Source of the DNA: an uncultured Clostridia bacterium
Lineage (GTDB): Bacteria; Bacillota; Clostridia; UBA1381
Length of the DNA: 7,879 nt
NCBI GenBank assembly: GCA_944391635.1
Contig: CALXUL010000175.1
Coordinates: 1 to 7,879 of the forward strand
Direction of reading: 5' to 3'
Position numbers and translations under genes: made by a program. Below, piece by piece: positions 5,526 through 7,879 of this stretch. Below the pieces are notes generated by a model. The model searched no databases. It was given only the letters and a program-made list of their open reading frames with translations, and had not been told where the DNA came from. Numbering within the stretch: position 1 is the stretch's first letter; each line of letters opens with the position of its first letter.

Positions 5526-5919
5526 TAACCGCCTCTGCCTGTGACAGGTCAATTCTGCCGTTTAAAAAGGCGCGCTTGGTAAATTCACCTGCGGCAGCCG
5601 GAAATGCTCCGGCAGAAAAAAGCGCGCTAAGAACGCGCCTTGAGGCAACCTTGCCGCCGTGTGTGCTGATTTCCACAACATCCTCACGCGTAAAGGTTCT
5701 GGGCGCGCGCATCACAGTAACTAAAACTTCATCAATCTGTTCGCCGTCCGATACAATATGACCATAATGTACGGTATGTGTCGGTACGGTTTCAAGGCTT
5801 TTTGTGCCCCGGAAAATACTGTCACAAATTTTCAGGGCGTCGCTGCCGCTTACTCTTATTACAGCTATGCCGCCGCTGCCCGGTGGGGTTGAAACGGCGG
5901 CAATTGTTTTCTCATCCAT
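5473..5919 (-). CDS. mnmE: MnmE N-terminal fragment (folate-binding TrmE_N domain)
   Basis: This 148-residue frame holds the complete TrmE N-terminal domain, which dimerises and binds the tetrahydrofolate one-carbon donor: TIAAVSTPPGSGGIAVIRVS (5-24), FTREDVVEISTHGG (76-89) and GEFTKRAFLNGRIDLSQAEA (111-130). The last nine residues (VHFFVQDQF) come from the inverted insert and are foreign to the family. The ATG overlaps the nrdR stop by 8 bases (ATGGATGA), with only a weak purine-rich ribosome site, so translation is probably coupled to nrdR. By itself the fragment lacks the GTPase and the catalytic Cys and is not expected to modify tRNA. Confidence 0.88.
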   Translation of the reverse strand: MDEKTIAAVSTPPGSGGIAVIRVSGSDALKICDSIFRGTKSLETVPTHTVHYGHIVSDGEQIDEVLVTVMRAPRTFTREDVVEISTHGGKVASRRVLSALFSAGAFPAAAGEFTKRAFLNGRIDLSQAEAVIDIINAKTVHFFVQDQF

Positions 5920-6400
5920 TGCTTTCTTCGCTCTTTTCGGTTTTTTTGTTGTCGTCCATAAGCTCTTTTAGCGCCTGCATAAATGTTTCTATATCAGAAA
6001 AATGACGGTGCACCGAGGCAAAACGTACATATGCCACCTCGTCGAGTTCTTTTAAATGTTTCATAACCTTTTCGCCTATTTCGGTGGAGGTAACCTCTTT
6101 TACCATTGACTGGTAAAGTTCACTTTCAATATCATCTGCCACTTTTTCCATCTGTGCTATTGAAATGGGACGTTTTTCACATGCGCGCATAAGACCGCGC
6201 AGGATTTTGCCTCGGTCATACGCCTGGCGTGAACTATCCTGCTTGATTACCGCAAGAGAAATGGTTTCAAGCTTTTCATATGTAGTAAATCTTTTTTGGC
6301 ATTTAAGACATTCACGTCTGCGTCTTATTGCCCCGCCCTCTTCGGTAGGACGTGAATCAATTACCTTGCTTTCGCCGAACCCGCAGTATGGACATTTCAT
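5912..6400 (-). CDS. nrdR: Transcriptional repressor NrdR
   Basis: NrdR is a Zn- and ATP/dATP-binding cytoplasmic repressor that turns down ribonucleotide reductase genes by binding paired NrdR boxes. The 162-residue protein has the zinc ribbon at its N-terminus (Cys3, Cys6, Cys31, Cys34, in MKCPYCG and ECLKC) with the basic IRRRREC segment, the RFTTYE junction at 37-42, and an ATP-cone domain at about 49-139 (AVIKQDSSRQAYDRGKILRG and VAYVRFASVHRHF). The charged tail (NKKTEKSEESNG) makes it slightly longer than usual. The ATG follows AAAGGGG by 8 bases. A strong promoter lies about 50 bases upstream, and the gene overlaps mnmE by 8 bases, forming a two-gene unit. No ribonucleotide reductase gene is in the window. 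Confidence 0.97.
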   Translation of the reverse strand: MKCPYCGFGESKVIDSRPTEEGGAIRRRRECLKCQKRFTTYEKLETISLAVIKQDSSRQAYDRGKILRGLMRACEKRPISIAQMEKVADDIESELYQSMVKEVTSTEIGEKVMKHLKELDEVAYVRFASVHRHFSDIETFMQALKELMDDNKKTEKSEESNG

Positions 6401-6451
6401 TTATAAAGCCCCTTTCTTTTGCAACGCATATTATTAGATATAACTACTTTT

Positions 6452-6480
6452 ATTATATATCATATCAAAATTTTTTTCAA
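6452..6480 (-). promoter_or_regulatory. Promoter of the nrdR-mnmE unit
   Basis: On the minus strand, TTGAAA (6480-6475), 17 bases, TATAAT (6457-6452): 5/6 and 6/6 matches at optimal spacing. Transcription should start near 6445, leaving a leader of about 45 bases. I see no NrdR-box-like pair in it. An 8-bp imperfect dyad (6481-6499) abuts the -35 and overlaps the stop codon of the preceding gene. Confidence 0.8.
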
Positions 6481-6496
6481 TAACGTAATTGTTACA

Positions 6497-6751
6497 TTAA
6501 CGTGACAAATCGGTTATATTACAGGTTTCAACAAGGATATATTCGCTTCCCACAGCTACTACCGCGCTCCAAGGTATAATAATTTCGCGCCTTTTGCCGA
6601 ACAGCGTTCCGAACAGTTCGCCTGACGGCAGAATAAGCGAATTGATGCGGCCGCTTGCGAGGTCTACGTCAATATCATATACCGAGCCGAGTTTTTCTGC
6701 CGTGCGTATGTCAATTACTTCTTTTTTTCTTAGCTCGCCGCTGTTTTGCAT
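6497..6751 (-). CDS. YlmC/YmxH family PRC-barrel protein
   Basis: This small 84-residue cytoplasmic protein consists of a single PRC-barrel domain. Characteristic segments are ELRKKEVIDIRTAEKLG (6-22), VDLASGRINSLILP (29-42), and IIIPWSAVVAVGSEYILVE (57-75), as in the YlmC/YmxH family that is found in endospore-forming Firmicutes and named for sporulation. The biochemical role is not known. The frame stays open 13 codons further upstream, but I place the start at the ATG at 6751, because GGGAGGTG (6765-6758) lies at ideal distance before it and the longer N-terminus would include that ribosome site. The promoter is unclear; TTGTCA-19-TTTAAT on the minus strand is a weak candidate. Its expression may be sporulation-controlled, but no such promoter is recognised. 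Confidence 0.88.
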   Translation of the reverse strand: MQNSGELRKKEVIDIRTAEKLGSVYDIDVDLASGRINSLILPSGELFGTLFGKRREIIIPWSAVVAVGSEYILVETCNITDLSR

Positions 6752-6800
6752 AATAAACACCTCCCGGTTTATGTATATTAAAGCTGGCATTTAGTTATGA

Positions 6801-6829
6801 TTGACAAATGCTTTTTTGCGTGATATTAT
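6801..6829 (+). promoter_or_regulatory. Promoter of argS
   Basis: TTGACA (6801-6806), 17 bases, TATTAT (6824-6829), a 6/6 and 5/6 match; a perfect TATAAT also occurs 3 bases further (6827-6832) but at 20-base spacing. The transcript would begin near 6836, only about 37 bases before the start codon, so there is no room for a T-box leader. Confidence 0.8.
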
Positions 6830-6872
6830 AATGAATAGCTTTATCCAAACAGGTGAAAGGATTGATAAAACG

Positions 6873-7879
6873 GTGGAAAAAATAACCGATATATTGTCAA
6901 AACATGTATCTTGCGCGTTTGCAGATTGCGGCTATGATGAGAATTTGGGTACGGTAAGCGTGTCTGACCGTATGGATTTATGCCAGTTCCAGTGTAACGG
7001 TGCGTTTGCGGCAGCGAAAAAATATAAAAAAGCGCCTCTTATAATTGCAGGCGAAATCTGTGATGTGCTCAATAAAATGTCAGAAGTAAAGTTAGCTGAG
7101 GCGGCACGACCTGGATTTATAAATATTACGCTTGAAGACAGCTATATTGCAGATATTTTAAATAATATAGATAATGATGTAAATCTCGGAATTCCGCAGG
7201 ATGGGAAAGGCAAACGGGTTATTATTGATTACGGCGGTCCTAACGTGGCAAAACCGCTCCATATAGGGCATTTACGTTCTGCAATAATTGGTGAGTCGTT
7301 AAAAAGGCTTGCAAGAGCCTGCGGCAGTGAGGTTTTCGGCGATATTCATATGGGCGACTGGGGACTTCAGATAGGGCTTGTAATTGCAGAATTGGAGTCG
7401 AGAAATCCCGGCTGGAGATGCTTTGCACCTGATTTTGATGAAAAAAAGGATTCGGTACCCCGGCTTGATACCGACGTTTTAAATGAAATATATCCGTTTG
7501 CTTCGGCAAGGAGCAAGACCGATGCGGAATTTGCCGAGGCGGCGCATAAGGCAACTTTTGAGCTGCAAAACGGCAGAGCCGGATATATTGCGCTCTGGCG
7601 TGAAATAATGCGTGTATCGGTTGCAGACTTAAAGGCAAACTATAAAAAATTGAATGTGGATTTTGATTTGTGGTATGGTGAATCAGATGCTGATAAATAT
7701 GTTTTTGAGCTTATAAAAAGGCTGGAGGATAAAGGGCTTTTGCACGAAAGCAACGGCGCTATGGTGGTTGATGTGGCAAAGGATGACGACAAAGCGCCTA
7801 TGCCGCCGGTTATAGTGAAAAAATCGGATAATTCCAGTATTTATGCAACAACCGACCTTGCGACTATTATTCAAAGACA
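6873..7879 (+). CDS. argS: Arginyl-tRNA synthetase, N-terminal part
   Basis: ArgS is a class I synthetase that charges tRNA-Arg with arginine in the cytoplasm. The gene runs off the right edge; 335 complete codons are visible. Residues 1-108 are the ArgS-specific N-terminal tRNA-binding domain (DLCQFQCNGAFAAAKKYKKA at 35-54, PGFINITL at 80-87). The catalytic domain follows, with VIIDYGGPNVAKPLHIGHLR at 116-135, HIGH motif 130-133, DIHMGDWGLQIGLV, and YATTDLAT near the edge. The KMSKS-type loop and the anticodon-binding domain lie outside the window. The start is GTG at 6873: it follows AAAGGA (6856-6861) by 11 bases. An in-frame ATG at 6831 lies within the promoter -10 region and cannot be on the transcript. 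The minus-strand frames at 7240-7638 and 7683-7874 are its shadows. Confidence 0.96.
   Translation, partial: MEKITDILSKHVSCAFADCGYDENLGTVSVSDRMDLCQFQCNGAFAAAKKYKKAPLIIAGEICDVLNKMSEVKLAEAARPGFINITLEDSYIADILNNIDNDVNLGIPQDGKGKRVIIDYGGPNVAKPLHIGHLRSAIIGESLKRLARACGSEVFGDIHMGDWGLQIGLVIAELESRNPGWRCFAPDFDEKKDSVPRLDTDVLNEIYPFASARSKTDAEFAEAAHKATFELQNGRAGYIALWREIMRVSVADLKANYKKLNVDFDLWYGESDADKYVFELIKRLEDKGLLHESNGAMVVDVAKDDDKAPMPPVIVKKSDNSSIYATTDLATIIQR

Larger units (their letters stand above)
4530..5919 (-). pseudogene. mnmE: mnmE (trmE) interrupted by a 49-bp local inverted/direct duplication
   Basis: MnmE is the tRNA-modifying GTPase which, with MnmG, installs the (carboxymethyl)aminomethyl group at U34 of certain tRNAs. 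Both halves match the family perfectly, but after codon 139 (IDIINAKT) the frame is lost in a 49-bp insertion (49 = 3x16+1) and a TGA follows nine codons later. Removing 49 bases between the 24-bp direct repeats joins INAKT to DLAQKNALAQ and gives 446 residues, close to the 450-460 typical of the family. In that joined protein the P-loop would be at 225-233, DTAG at 272-275, NKTD at 332-335 and the catalytic Cys at 443. No other damage is seen, so the lesion is recent, reversible or artefactual. The mnmG partner is not in this window. Confidence 0.88.

Noticed and set aside
6481..6499. Hairpin at the YlmC/YmxH stop codon as a terminator
   Set aside because: The 8-bp stem is AT-rich with a wobble pair and is followed by TTGAAAAAAA rather than a T-run; it may be nothing or a site next to the nrdR promoter.
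6830..6872. T-box or other riboswitch before argS
   Set aside because: The leader is only about 37 bases, far too short, and shows no T-box sequence.

Overview
The window looks like chromosomal DNA of a low-to-medium GC Gram-positive bacterium, most likely a Clostridia member. The support is the YlmC/YmxH-type PRC-barrel protein (a family named for sporulation), the DUF348 (YabE-type) cell-wall protein, strong AGGAGG/AAAGGGG ribosome sites, TTG/GTG starts, lipoprotein processing and consensus sigma-A-like promoters. No species can be named from this sequence alone, and no phage, IS, CRISPR, tRNA or rRNA is visible.

Layout: bases 1-410 (minus) hold the N-terminal part of a DUF348 membrane-anchored protein, driven by a perfect TTGACA-17-TATAAT promoter. 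A 322-base AT-rich gap follows, then a small plus-strand membrane protein of unknown function (733-1002). That gene converges on a YitT-family membrane protein (1118-1978, minus) across a shared hairpin terminator. Next, all on the minus strand, comes a complete polar amino-acid ABC importer operon, transcribed permease (4399-3689), ATPase (3672-2950), lipoprotein receptor (2882-2070), with its own promoter and a terminator. Upstream of it lies an nrdR-mnmE unit (6400-4530, minus) in which the two genes overlap by 8 bases. Then a YlmC/YmxH gene (6751-6497, minus) stands divergent from argS (6873 to the right edge, plus).

The most striking feature is in mnmE. The gene is complete from its N-terminal domain to its C-terminal CVGK motif, but it is broken by a 49-bp insertion made only of local sequence: an inverted copy of 28-29 bases followed by a direct copy of the 21-24 bases before it. 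This produces a perfect 29-bp inverted repeat (5432-5460 / 5474-5502) and a 24-bp direct repeat (5453-5476 / 5502-5525), and it shifts the frame. It has the structure expected of a template-switch (snap-back) mutation, or of a local assembly/amplification chimera. Exact deletion between the direct repeats would restore a 446-codon mnmE. Loss of one T in the T7 tract inside the insert would also reopen the frame, with 16 extra codons.

The other genes are ordinary housekeeping and transport functions: ribonucleotide reductase regulation (NrdR), tRNA U34 modification (MnmE), arginyl-tRNA charging (ArgS) and amino-acid uptake. Several short perfect dyads lie at promoters or start codons and are listed as candidate operators or RNA structures.
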